Assembly (NCBI RefSeq): GCF_005795905.1
Contig: NZ_VAWE01000001.1
Location: 1,240,001-1,304,000, forward strand
DNA length: 64,000 bases
Source: Streptomyces marianii
GTDB lineage: Bacteria > Actinomycetota > Actinomycetes > Streptomycetales > Streptomycetaceae
Reading direction: 5' to 3'
Shown: piece after piece, positions 32,918-40,545 of the stretch
Numbering within the stretch: position 1 is the stretch's first letter
Layout of the letters: each line of letters starts with the position of its first letter
Notes under the pieces: generated by a model
What the model was told of the DNA's origin: nothing
The model's input: the letters and a program-made list of their open reading frames with translations, nothing else
Database searches by the model: none
Translations under genes and position numbers: made by a program

Positions 32918-34713
32918 GCCGGACGTCGCGCGCGAAGAAGGCCAGGACCGACGCGGCCACCGAGTCCTTCCTCGCCGGCCTGGCCGCCGTCAAGCACAAC
33001 CCGGCCCTCGCCTCGCTGGACGCCGGCCTCTGCCGCAGCCGCGACTGCGCCCTCGGCCCGCGCCACGGCCTGGCCGCCGTCGACTCCAACGGCACGGTCC
33101 ACGTCCACCCCGACCGCCGCGCCGAGCCGGCCGAGTGGGCGTGGGCCATCGCCCACTGCCTCATCCATCTCGGCTTCGGCCACGTCCCCGCGGACAAGGG
33201 CCCCCGCGCCCAGCCCGACCGGGCCGACCTCGCCGCCCGCTGCGCCGTCGTCAACCGCTTCCTGCTCAGCTACCCCGTCGGCCGTGCCCCCGAGCACCTC
33301 CCTGCCTCCTACCCCGACGGCGACGAGGAGCAGCTCGCGAGGCGCTGGCGCCGCGACGGCATCCCCACCGCGTACGAGGGCTGCGGTACGGGCGGTGACT
33401 CCCCCGACCAGATCCTGGTGCCGTGGTCGCGGTGGCACACCCCGGCCGACTGGCAACTGGCCTTCGCACACGCCCTCACGCGCACCGTGTCCGCCGCCAT
33501 GGACCTGGCGGGCGGCCGCCGCGACACGCTCACCGGCGAACGGCTCCCCACACGGCCCTGGGAACGCGCCCTCAGCTGGTTCGTCTCCTCGTACCCGCTT
33601 CTCGGCGGCATCGCGTCCGGCATGACCGTCGTCGCCGACGCCGAACTCTCCCGCGCGCACGGCATCGCCGTCGCCGCCGTGGACGCCACGGCCGGCGAGA
33701 TCTACGTCAACCCGCTGCGGCAGTACGACGACGAGGAGTGGCGCTTCGTCCTCGCCCACGAGATGCTGCACGCCGCACTGCGCCACGGTGACCGGCGCGG
33801 CAGTCGCGACCCGTATCTGTTCAACGTCGCCGCCGACTACGTGGTCAACGGCTGGCTCGTCGGGATGGGCGTCGGCACGATGCCCGAAGGGCTGCTGTAC
33901 GACCCGGCGTTGAAGGACCTCTCCGCGGAGGAGGTGTACGACCGGATCGTCACCGACGCCCGCCGCGCCAGACGGCTGGCCACCCTCCGGGGCAAGGGCG
34001 TCGGGGACATCCTCGGCGAACCGCTCGGCGGACGTCCCCGTGACTGGGCGGACCTCGACGAGTTCTACCGGCGCGGCCTGGTCCAGGGACTCGATCTGCA
34101 CACCGGCGGCGGGCGAGGGCTGCTGCCCTCCGGACTGGTCGAAGAGATCCGGGCGCTCGCCCACCCGCCGGTTCCGTGGGACGCCCGGCTCGCGCGCTGG
34201 TTCGACGAGTTCGTGCCCCGCCCCGAGGCCGTACGCAGTTACGCCCGGCCCGCCCGCCGTCAGGCGTCGACCCCCGACATCCCGCGCGCCGGACGGTACT
34301 TCCCGCCCGAGGAGGTCGCCCGGTGCACCTTCGGCGTCGTCCTGGACACCTCCGGCTCCATGGGCACCCGGCTGCTCGGCAAGGCACTCGGCGCCGTCGC
34401 CTCGTACGCCGAGGCGCGGGACGTACCGGCCGCCCGGGTGGTCTTCTGCGACGCCGCCGCGTACGACGCGGGCTATCTGCCGCCGGCGGAGATCGCGGGC
34501 CGGGTCCGGGTGCGCGGGCGCGGCGGCACGGTCCTCCAGCCGGGGGTCGACCTCCTGCGGCGCGCGGAGGACTTCCCGGCGACGGCGCCCGTGCTCGTCA
34601 TCACGGACGGCTACTGCGATGTGCTGCGCGTACGGCCCGAGCACGCCTATCTCGTCCCGGAGGGTGCCTCGCTCCCCTTCACGCCCCGCGGGCCGGTGTT
34701 CCGCCTCAGCTGA
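32914..34713 (+). CDS. metallopeptidase-like protein with VWA domain (DUF2201-type), partner of MoxR
   Basis: 599-aa protein. The N-terminal region (to about 440) is the putative metallopeptidase domain with a zincin-like motif HEMLH at 282-286 in FVLAHEMLHAALRHGDR. The C-terminal part is a VWA-like domain whose MIDAS motif DTSGSMG starts at residue 478. An earlier degenerate stretch (AWAIAHCLIHLGFGH near 75-90) looks like a second, inactive copy of the helix. The GTG start overlaps the MoxR stop by 4 nt. Known MoxR-VWA pairs assemble or activate protein complexes, sometimes inserting metal cofactors; the client here is unknown. Confidence 0.85.
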   Translation: MSRTSRAKKARTDAATESFLAGLAAVKHNPALASLDAGLCRSRDCALGPRHGLAAVDSNGTVHVHPDRRAEPAEWAWAIAHCLIHLGFGHVPADKGPRAQPDRADLAARCAVVNRFLLSYPVGRAPEHLPASYPDGDEEQLARRWRRDGIPTAYEGCGTGGDSPDQILVPWSRWHTPADWQLAFAHALTRTVSAAMDLAGGRRDTLTGERLPTRPWERALSWFVSSYPLLGGIASGMTVVADAELSRAHGIAVAAVDATAGEIYVNPLRQYDDEEWRFVLAHEMLHAALRHGDRRGSRDPYLFNVAADYVVNGWLVGMGVGTMPEGLLYDPALKDLSAEEVYDRIVTDARRARRLATLRGKGVGDILGEPLGGRPRDWADLDEFYRRGLVQGLDLHTGGGRGLLPSGLVEEIRALAHPPVPWDARLARWFDEFVPRPEAVRSYARPARRQASTPDIPRAGRYFPPEEVARCTFGVVLDTSGSMGTRLLGKALGAVASYAEARDVPAARVVFCDAAAYDAGYLPPAEIAGRVRVRGRGGTVLQPGVDLLRRAEDFPATAPVLVITDGYCDVLRVRPEHAYLVPEGASLPFTPRGPVFRLS

Positions 34714-34804
34714 GGCCGACCGCGGCGCCCCGCTTGAAAAGGCCGCCCGGCTGTTCTCCGCGGTGTCGCAACTTCCCGTTCGCATGCGGCCGTTGTGACG
34801 CGGG

Positions 34805-35107
34805 GTGTCCCTCGACCTGCGTGGGCAGTATCCGCTCGGCCGGACCGTGACCTCGTGGGGCGTGTCCTCGTGCACGTCCGAACTCGGCGTGGCCAAGGCG
34901 TTCCTCGGCAGCCGCGGCAAGCGGACGCTGTTCGAGGTGGTCCCCGCCCGGGCCGTGGGCATCCGCGACTTCTCCGCGTTCACCGGGGAGGACGAGTTCA
35001 TCCTGCTGCCGGGCACCCGGCTGAAGGTGACGGACGTCAGGGTCGAACGCGGCGGCCTGTGCACCGTACGGCTGACGGAACTGGACGAGCCGCCTCTGGA
35101 GTCCTGA
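34805..35107 (+). pseudogene. ADP-ribosyltransferase C-terminal fragment
   Basis: 100-aa frame that reads as the C-terminal half of an R-S-E class mono-ADP-ribosyltransferase. SSCTSE supplies the S-x-S strand, FEVVPARAVGIRDFSAF follows, and GEDEFILLPGTRLKVTDV supplies the ExE catalytic site (E-D-E) and conserved LPGT strand. The N-terminal part with the catalytic Arg is missing, and an in-frame TGA lies two codons before the GTG. So it is either a truncated gene or an unusually short variant. It lies 91 bp after the VWA gene. Confidence 0.55.
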
Positions 35108-35186
35108 ACGCGCACCGGGCGGGTACGTCGCTGCCCGGGAGGGAGGGCGGGCGGAAGGACGCCAGAGGCGGCCCTTCGCAACATGT

Positions 35187-36494
35187 TCAACCGATGCCCT
35201 GGCGGTCGGGCCGCAGTGCGAACGCGCGCTCGGCCGCCTCGGGCAGCGTCCGATCCAGAGCCTGCACCAGAAGCGCCCGGTGCCGTACCAGCGGGGCACG
35301 CCGTTCCTCCGGCACGAGCCGCAACAGATCGTCGATGCCGGCCAGCATCCGCCGGGAGACTTGCGGGCTCGCCGTGGCGCACCCGCGGATCTCGGTGAGC
35401 CCGAGATCGACCAGATCGGTCCAGCCGGGGACGTTCTGCACCAGCCGCACGACCCCTTTGCGGTCCCGGTGGTGCACCGCGCCCAGGGGGCGTACGGCGA
35501 CCGCCGCGAGGAACACCACGATCCGGTCGAGGCACTGCACGGCGGTGGTCGGATCGTTCACGGCGGGCGACAAGGCCCGCAACGCGATGTCGGACAGCTG
35601 CCGCAGTCCGAAGCCCAGGTCCTGGTGGAAGGTGCGCTCGACCCCGACCGACACGCTGTGCCGGAGCGCCGACCGGGCGGGCACGCGCGGCCCGTGCACC
35701 GCGAGCACGGGCGTGCCGGGCACCATGTGGTCCCCGATCCGGGGGATGAGCCGCAGCACCACCCCGTTCCGCCGTGCGACGCGCACCAGCCGCGCGATGT
35801 GCACGTCCCGCAGTACGCCGGCACGCCCCTGGTGGCTCATGCGCGCGATCTCGGGCGCCAGGGGCGCCCCGTCGGGCCCTTGCACGGGCATTCTCGCCAC
35901 CTCCCCGAGCGACTCCTTGTTGATCCGCTCGACGACGGGCCCGACCTTCATCAGCTGCAGGGTCTGGGTGACGTACGCGATGAACAGCACCAGGCTGAGC
36001 ACGACCATGACGACGGTCAGGGCGCTCTGCACCACCGGCACGGTCATGACGTCCCGCGGGTCGGCCTCGCTCTCGTACGAGGTGAGGACCAGCAGCGACA
36101 GCAGGAACGTCGCCAGGAACACCGCGAAGGTGAGCTTGCTGATCCTGCTCCGGATGAAGATCCGCACGATGCGGGGCGTGAAGTTCCCGGCGGCCATCTG
36201 GACGGCGACCAGCGAGATGCTGAAGACGACGCCGATGAAGGTCATCATCGCCGCGCTGACGGTGGTGACGATGATCCGGGCGTCCTCGGCGATGGCCATC
36301 AGGCGGCGGATTCCCTCGAGGTCCCCGTCCTCCCTCAGGGCGTCCACGATCGCGGCATCGAGGGTGTCGGCGACGCCCCAGAGCAGGAAGACGAGTGTCA
36401 GGGCCGTGGTGGGCGCGAACCAGAAGGTGTCGCGCAGATGCTCCCGAAGCGGCGACAGTGCACGCGGCCTGCGATGACGAAGTTCACGGCTCAC
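35187..36494 (-). CDS. DUF2254 integral membrane protein
   Basis: 435-aa membrane protein. Four transmembrane helices lie in the first 185 residues (FWFAPTTALTLVFLLWGV; a second near 75-100; TFAVFLATFLLSLLVLTSY; VVQSALTVVMVVLSLVLFIAYV), with FSISLVAVQMAAGNFTPRIVRIF between, which is the DUF2254 landmark. The large cytoplasmic C-terminus contains SPAVNDPTTAVQCLDRI, also typical. Function unknown; transporter or channel roles have been proposed. The GTG start was chosen by homology to family N-termini. It converges with the ADP-ribosyltransferase fragment. Confidence 0.88.
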   Translation of the reverse strand: MSRELRHRRPRALSPLREHLRDTFWFAPTTALTLVFLLWGVADTLDAAIVDALREDGDLEGIRRLMAIAEDARIIVTTVSAAMMTFIGVVFSISLVAVQMAAGNFTPRIVRIFIRSRISKLTFAVFLATFLLSLLVLTSYESEADPRDVMTVPVVQSALTVVMVVLSLVLFIAYVTQTLQLMKVGPVVERINKESLGEVARMPVQGPDGAPLAPEIARMSHQGRAGVLRDVHIARLVRVARRNGVVLRLIPRIGDHMVPGTPVLAVHGPRVPARSALRHSVSVGVERTFHQDLGFGLRQLSDIALRALSPAVNDPTTAVQCLDRIVVFLAAVAVRPLGAVHHRDRKGVVRLVQNVPGWTDLVDLGLTEIRGCATASPQVSRRMLAGIDDLLRLVPEERRAPLVRHRALLVQALDRTLPEAAERAFALRPDRQGIG

Positions 36495-36706
36495 GCCGTG
36501 AGGCTAGACGACACTATACGCCCTGTACGCATTCAGTCACTTTCCGTGCGTCGACTGCGAGTGGGCACGAGGGGCAGGCCGACGGCGCAGGCCCTCCGCC
36601 ACCCCACCCCACTGACCACGGGAAATGCAGTTCAGAGGCGCCTCGAACCCCTGGTAGAGTTGTCCATGTCGCCACGGGGAACGCCCCGAGGTCGACCTGA
36701 CACCTG

Positions 36707-36791
36707 GTCCGGGTGGCGGAATGGCAGACGCGCTAGCTTGAGGTGCTAGTGCCCTTTATCGGGCGTGGGGGTTCAAGTCCCCCCTCGGACA
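36707..36791 (+). tRNA. tRNA-Leu (anticodon GAG)
   Basis: 85-nt class II tRNA. The 5' acceptor arm GTCCGGG pairs with CTCGGAC (one G-T) before discriminator A at 36791. The anticodon stem CTAGC/GCTAG encloses loop TTGAGGT, giving anticodon GAG (reads CUC/CUU). The long variable arm TGCCC...GGGCG is typical of Leu. The T-arm is GGGGG-TTCAAGT-CCCCC. CCA is not encoded. A terminator follows. No integrase or att duplication was seen beside it. Confidence 0.97.
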
Positions 36792-38962
36792 CTTGCCGTA
36801 GCAGTACGGATACGAGGGCCTCGACCCAAGGGTCGCGGCCCTTGTTGCGTGTTCGTGGGTGCCGGTGATGTCGATGGCCTCGCAGGGCGGGCCCTACTTG
36901 TCGGTGCCGGTTGCCTGGATGCGTTGTGCGATGTTTCCGGCGCCGTCCGTGATCCATCGGATGCGCGACTCCTTCCGCCGGTGCGGGTTCGCGGGCGGCC
37001 GACCGGGCCACGCACCTTGATGCCCTCCAGCACCGAAACGAAGCGGGGACTGCCGTCCTTCTCACGATAGGCGGAACCGCCGTTCGCCTGCTTCCATCCG
37101 CCCTGGTCCGATATCGCCCCTTGGAAGATGTCCTTCATGTCCCCGAGGTTGAGGTCGGAGTTGAACAGCCCCTTCTTGTCGGTGACCATGCTTCCGCCCT
37201 CGAAGTGATAGTCGCGCAGGTTCCTCAGCGCGAGCGTGTCGAGGGCTACCTCGTATCCGCCTTCAGGCAGGTTCTGGCCGGTGGGAATGAACTCGCAGTC
37301 GCTCCAGCCGTCCCATCCGTCCCAGCCGTCAAAACCTCCCCCTCCGGAGGCAGACGCAGCCGTGAACGCTCTCGGGGTGGATTTGGACCTGGGCTTGGGC
37401 TTGGTGGGGCAGAGCACGGCCTTGGCCCGGTCGATGACCTTCTGACCCTTGTCGACGAGCTCCCTCGCCTTGGCGGCCTTGTCGAGGAAGTCCTTGATGC
37501 CCAAGATGGCCTTGCCGAGCTTCGGGAGCTTGGTGACGAGGGAGGCTGCCTTCGTCCAGGGCAGGTTGTTGACGATCGCCCAGAGGCAGGTCGGGATGTC
37601 GGGGTCGTCCCAGCATTCCTTGATCTCCTCGGCGGCGAGTTCGACGAGCAGCTCGGCGCCGTTCTCCTTGAGGTAGTCGAGGAGGTTCTTCTGGGCCAGT
37701 GCCTTGGCCGCCTCGAACTCCGCCACACTGATACCCGCGGCTTCGAGGGTCTTGCGCTCCGCCTCCATCAGGTCACCGCCGGAGACCTCCTTCCCGGACC
37801 TGGCGGCCTCCTCGCGCTCCTTGCGCTCCAGCTCGCGCTGGTACTCCTCGGCGCGCTTGGCCGCCTCGTCGGCCTCCTTGGCGTAGGTGCCGGCCTCCTT
37901 GGCGTAGGTGCCGGCGTTCTTGGCCGCGGTCTCGGCCGATGCGGCGTGTTTCTCGGCGGAGGTGGCGAGCTTCCCGGCGTCCTCGGCGTCCTTCTCGGCC
38001 TGGGTGGCGGCGCCGCTTGCGGCTGCTGCGTGGTTCTCCGCTTCGGCGGCGGCGCCGCGTGCCCGTGCGGCCTCGGCCTCGGCTTGTGCGGCGGCGTTGC
38101 GTGCTGCTGCCGCGTCGGCGAATGCCTGTCTGGCGGCCTGGCGGGCGAGTTTCGCGTCGGCCTGGGCCTGGGCGTCGGCCTCGTTGGCCCGTGCCGCTGC
38201 GGCTCGGGCCTTCGCGCCGTCCTCGGCGGCCTGGGCCGCGGACTTCATTGCGGCCACCGAGGAGCGTGCGGCGTCCGCGGAGGAACGCGCCGCTGCTGCC
38301 GCCGCCTTGAAGGCGGGGGCCACTTGGGCGTTGGCGCGTGCGGCGGCGGCTTCGGCCGCTGCGGCGGCCTTGGCCGCCTCGGTCGCCCTGGCCTCGGCCT
38401 TGGTGACCTCGTCTTGGCCCATAGCCAGGGCGGCCTGGGCTACTTGGCCAGCGAAGTCGGCGTCGACGTCGGTGCCGGTGAACGGCGCGGTGAGCAGGAT
38501 GGCGGTGTTCGCGGGGTCGGCGATGCCTGCGGCGGTGGTACGGGCCGATGTGGCGGCCTGGACCGCGATGCCCGCCTGCAGACGGGCCATCGCCGCTTCT
38601 CGCGTGGCGCCGTCGGCCTCCTCGCGGGTGCGGTTGGCCGCTTGGAGGGCGTGGTCGGCCTCGATCGAGGCCAGTCCGGCCAGCCGGGCCGCTTCGTGGG
38701 CGGCGATGCCGGCACGGGCTTCCTGCGCGGTCGCTTCGGCCGCCTTGGCGTTGGCTCGCTGGGCCGCGGCGCGGGTGGCCGCCGACTCGGATTCGGCCCT
38801 GTTCGCCGCCGCGTTCGCCGCGCGGGCCGCGGCTTCGGCCTTGAAGGCCGCGGCGTCGGCCCGGGCCGCGTGCGCGGCCGCCGCCCGTGCCCGCGCTGCG
38901 GCGTCTGCTGCCTCGATGGCCGCGGACCGCGAACGCACCGCCGCCGCGGATGCATTCCCCAC
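36773..38962 (-). CDS. alanine-rich coiled-coil protein with C-terminal toxin-like domain (polymorphic toxin type)
   Basis: 729 aa as it stands. Residues 1-400 are an Ala/Glu/Lys/Arg coiled coil (AAARARAAAAHAARADAA; ARLQAGIAVQAATSARTTAA; DPANTAILLTAPFTGTDVDADF) shared by large exported Streptomyces polymorphic toxins. A 21-bp tandem duplication (37871-37912) repeats YAKEAGT. Residues 420-560 resemble the helical connector (LLDYLKENGAELLVELAA; CLWAIVNNLPWTKAASL), then a Gly/Trp linker and a C-terminal domain of unknown activity (GGYEVALDTLALRNLRDYHF, ISDQGGWKQANGGSAY). GTG 38962 is assumed. Upstream in frame, GVLLSQVAPVVSL looks like part of a signal peptide after a stop, so the N-terminus may also be damaged. 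The frame overlaps the tRNA and its terminator on the opposite strand, probably because of a frameshift (see the 36894 entry). Confidence 0.6.
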   Translation of the reverse strand: MGNASAAAVRSRSAAIEAADAAARARAAAAHAARADAAAFKAEAAARAANAAANRAESESAATRAAAQRANAKAAEATAQEARAGIAAHEAARLAGLASIEADHALQAANRTREEADGATREAAMARLQAGIAVQAATSARTTAAGIADPANTAILLTAPFTGTDVDADFAGQVAQAALAMGQDEVTKAEARATEAAKAAAAAEAAAARANAQVAPAFKAAAAAARSSADAARSSVAAMKSAAQAAEDGAKARAAAARANEADAQAQADAKLARQAARQAFADAAAARNAAAQAEAEAARARGAAAEAENHAAAASGAATQAEKDAEDAGKLATSAEKHAASAETAAKNAGTYAKEAGTYAKEADEAAKRAEEYQRELERKEREEAARSGKEVSGGDLMEAERKTLEAAGISVAEFEAAKALAQKNLLDYLKENGAELLVELAAEEIKECWDDPDIPTCLWAIVNNLPWTKAASLVTKLPKLGKAILGIKDFLDKAAKARELVDKGQKVIDRAKAVLCPTKPKPRSKSTPRAFTAASASGGGGFDGWDGWDGWSDCEFIPTGQNLPEGGYEVALDTLALRNLRDYHFEGGSMVTDKKGLFNSDLNLGDMKDIFQGAISDQGGWKQANGGSAYREKDGSPRFVSVLEGIKVRGPVGRPRTRTGGRSRASDGSRTAPETSHNASRQPAPTSRARPARPSTSPAPTNTQQGPRPLGRGPRIRTATASVRGGT
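36815..36842 (+). terminator. hairpin after tRNA-Leu
   Basis: AGGGCCTCGACCC, AA, GGGTCGCGGCCCT followed by TGTTG. A 13-bp stem with one mismatch, 23 bp past the tRNA, in the right place to terminate it. Confidence 0.65.
36894..37020 (-). other. apparent frameshift and true C-terminus of the toxin-like gene
   Basis: After VLEGIKV (near 37017) the frame turns Arg/Pro/Ser-rich. A different frame in the same stretch reads KESRIRWITDGAGNIAQR, then IQATGTDK and a TAG at 36894-36896, with normal GC-rich third positions. A one-base change between about 36985 and 37015 would join the two. The gene would then end before the tRNA and its terminator instead of running through them. Confidence 0.45.
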
Positions 38963-39311
38963 CCCTGCATCGGCAGATCCGACCGCGGAACTTCGGCCCA
39001 GCGAGACAACAGGCGCGACCTGGGACAGCAGGACGCCTCACACACGTAGACACAGGGGAACGCAACCGCACGCGACCAAACCGCTCGAGCACGCCGGCCA
39101 TGAACAGGATCACCAGCGTTCCCGACGGGTCGGCTATTCCGGGATGAGCCTGCACTCAGAACGGTCGATCGGCTAACCCCTCCTGAACAACGGCAAACAG
39201 GACGGTTGAAGTAGGTACTCACAGAATGCGCACTGCATCCGTTCTGCGTCTGCATCGGGAAGAGTGTGCAGGGTGACATCGACGAATCAGACCCGGCGGT
39301 AAGGACGACCC

Positions 39312-40124
39312 ATGGTGCAGGCCCCTTCATTGAGGCGCTCAGCCGGCCCGGTGGCCGCCTGGCGCTCGGTGATGCTGGTCCTCGCGCTGGGGCAGGTGGT
39401 GAGCTCCGTCCTCAGCCGGCTCTACGGCGGTGAGTTCACGAAAGCCGACCGTCCGGGTGAGCCCCCCATCGTTCCGGTCGGCTGGGCATTCTCGATCTGG
39501 ACGCCGGTGGAACTCCTCTGCGTCGCCTACGCGCTGTGGGCACTGCCCGAGCGTCGCCCGGATCCCGAGGTTCGAAACCGCTTGGCCGTCCCGCTCTCGG
39601 TGGTCTTCGCCGGATTCAGCTGCTGGCTTGTGGTGGCGGAGGTCGCACCGGTATGGGGAACGGTCGCGGTGTTCGCCGTCATGATCTGCGGTCTCGCACA
39701 TGCCATGTCAGTGGCACTGCAGCACCGCTTCGCCATCGCCACCTGGCGGCCCGTGCCCAGAGGGCTCTTGTGGTGGATGCTCGGTATTTACGCTGGGTGG
39801 TCGACCATCGCGGTCTGGGTGAACCTCACTACCGCGGTGGCAGGTTCCGGTGCCCCCGTCAGCGGCAGAGCGGGCGTCGCGGGGCAATTGGCGGTGCTGG
39901 CCGGCGCTACGGCGACTGCCGCGGTCATCGTGCGCTGGACTCGAGGTCTGCTCCCCTACGCGCTCGCCGCGGGCTGGGGTCTGCTGACCGCCATGCTGGG
40001 AGCTGCGAGCGCCGGGCAGCCCGTCCTGGCGGGCGCCGCAGGCGCCGGACTCGCCCTCGTGACCGGGGTCACCGCCGTCACACGACGGGAGCGAGCAGCA
40101 CGCGCACCGGGGCCCGAGCCATGA
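39312..40124 (+). CDS. TspO/MBR-like integral membrane protein
   Basis: 270-aa protein with about seven hydrophobic helices. VPVGWAFSIWTPVELL matches the TspO/MBR family signature (PxGWxFxxxWTxxY-like), and GLLWWMLGIYAGWSTIAVWVNL matches its helix with conserved Trp/Asn. It is longer than the usual 160-aa five-helix TspO because of an extra helical pair at the C-terminus, as in plant-like and actinobacterial tryptophan-rich relatives. TspO proteins bind tetrapyrroles; this one is not near haem genes. Start ATG follows AAGGAC. Confidence 0.7.
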   Translation: MVQAPSLRRSAGPVAAWRSVMLVLALGQVVSSVLSRLYGGEFTKADRPGEPPIVPVGWAFSIWTPVELLCVAYALWALPERRPDPEVRNRLAVPLSVVFAGFSCWLVVAEVAPVWGTVAVFAVMICGLAHAMSVALQHRFAIATWRPVPRGLLWWMLGIYAGWSTIAVWVNLTTAVAGSGAPVSGRAGVAGQLAVLAGATATAAVIVRWTRGLLPYALAAGWGLLTAMLGAASAGQPVLAGAAGAGLALVTGVTAVTRRERAARAPGPEP

Positions 40125-40545
40125 GACCGGGGAAGCGAAGCACGGTGCTCGTCACCGGAGGCGCACGCCTCGGCACATGACGGGACTGTCCGGCATCGAC
40201 TGCGGAGCCGTCGTGCACTCCGCCAGGACGAAGACGGGCGAATCCGGGTGGCGAAGCGAATCCCGCAGTCAGGCTGTCGAGATCCGGCCCGAACACCCAG
40301 GGACCCCCGGGCACCCGCGATCGGCACGACCGCGCGCGTCGGCAGGGGTCGATCACGCGTCGGCCGTGCCGACGGGCGCTGCCCCGGACCGGCCGGACAA
40401 CCGTGGAGCGGGTCCGGAACCGTCCGGTCGCGCTCCCCTCTGCGCCGGGAGCCGCTCCTACTGTCAGTGTCAGATGATTGACTCTGCGCATGGGTAGAAC
40501 AGTCGGCGACGGCGCCTGATTCTCGGGGCACAGAGGGGGCAGCGC
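40125..40545. other. intergenic region
   Basis: 421 bp between two co-directional genes. The 50 bp before the next start (TGATTGACTCTGCGC) are less GC-rich and may hold its promoter. No gene or repeat recognised. Confidence 0.35.

Noticed and set aside
32671..35535. 954-codon frame antisense to the MoxR-VWA genes.
   Set aside because: Low-complexity Gly/Val/Asp/Arg composition and no ribosome site; a shadow of the real operon.
36707..36791. tRNA-Leu as an integration site for a mobile element.
   Set aside because: No integrase, excisionase or direct repeat of the tRNA 3' end within the window.
37121..39049. 642-codon Gly/Leu/Val-rich frame antisense to the coiled-coil gene.
   Set aside because: Exact antisense of Ala/Glu repeats produces Gly/Leu runs; not a real protein.
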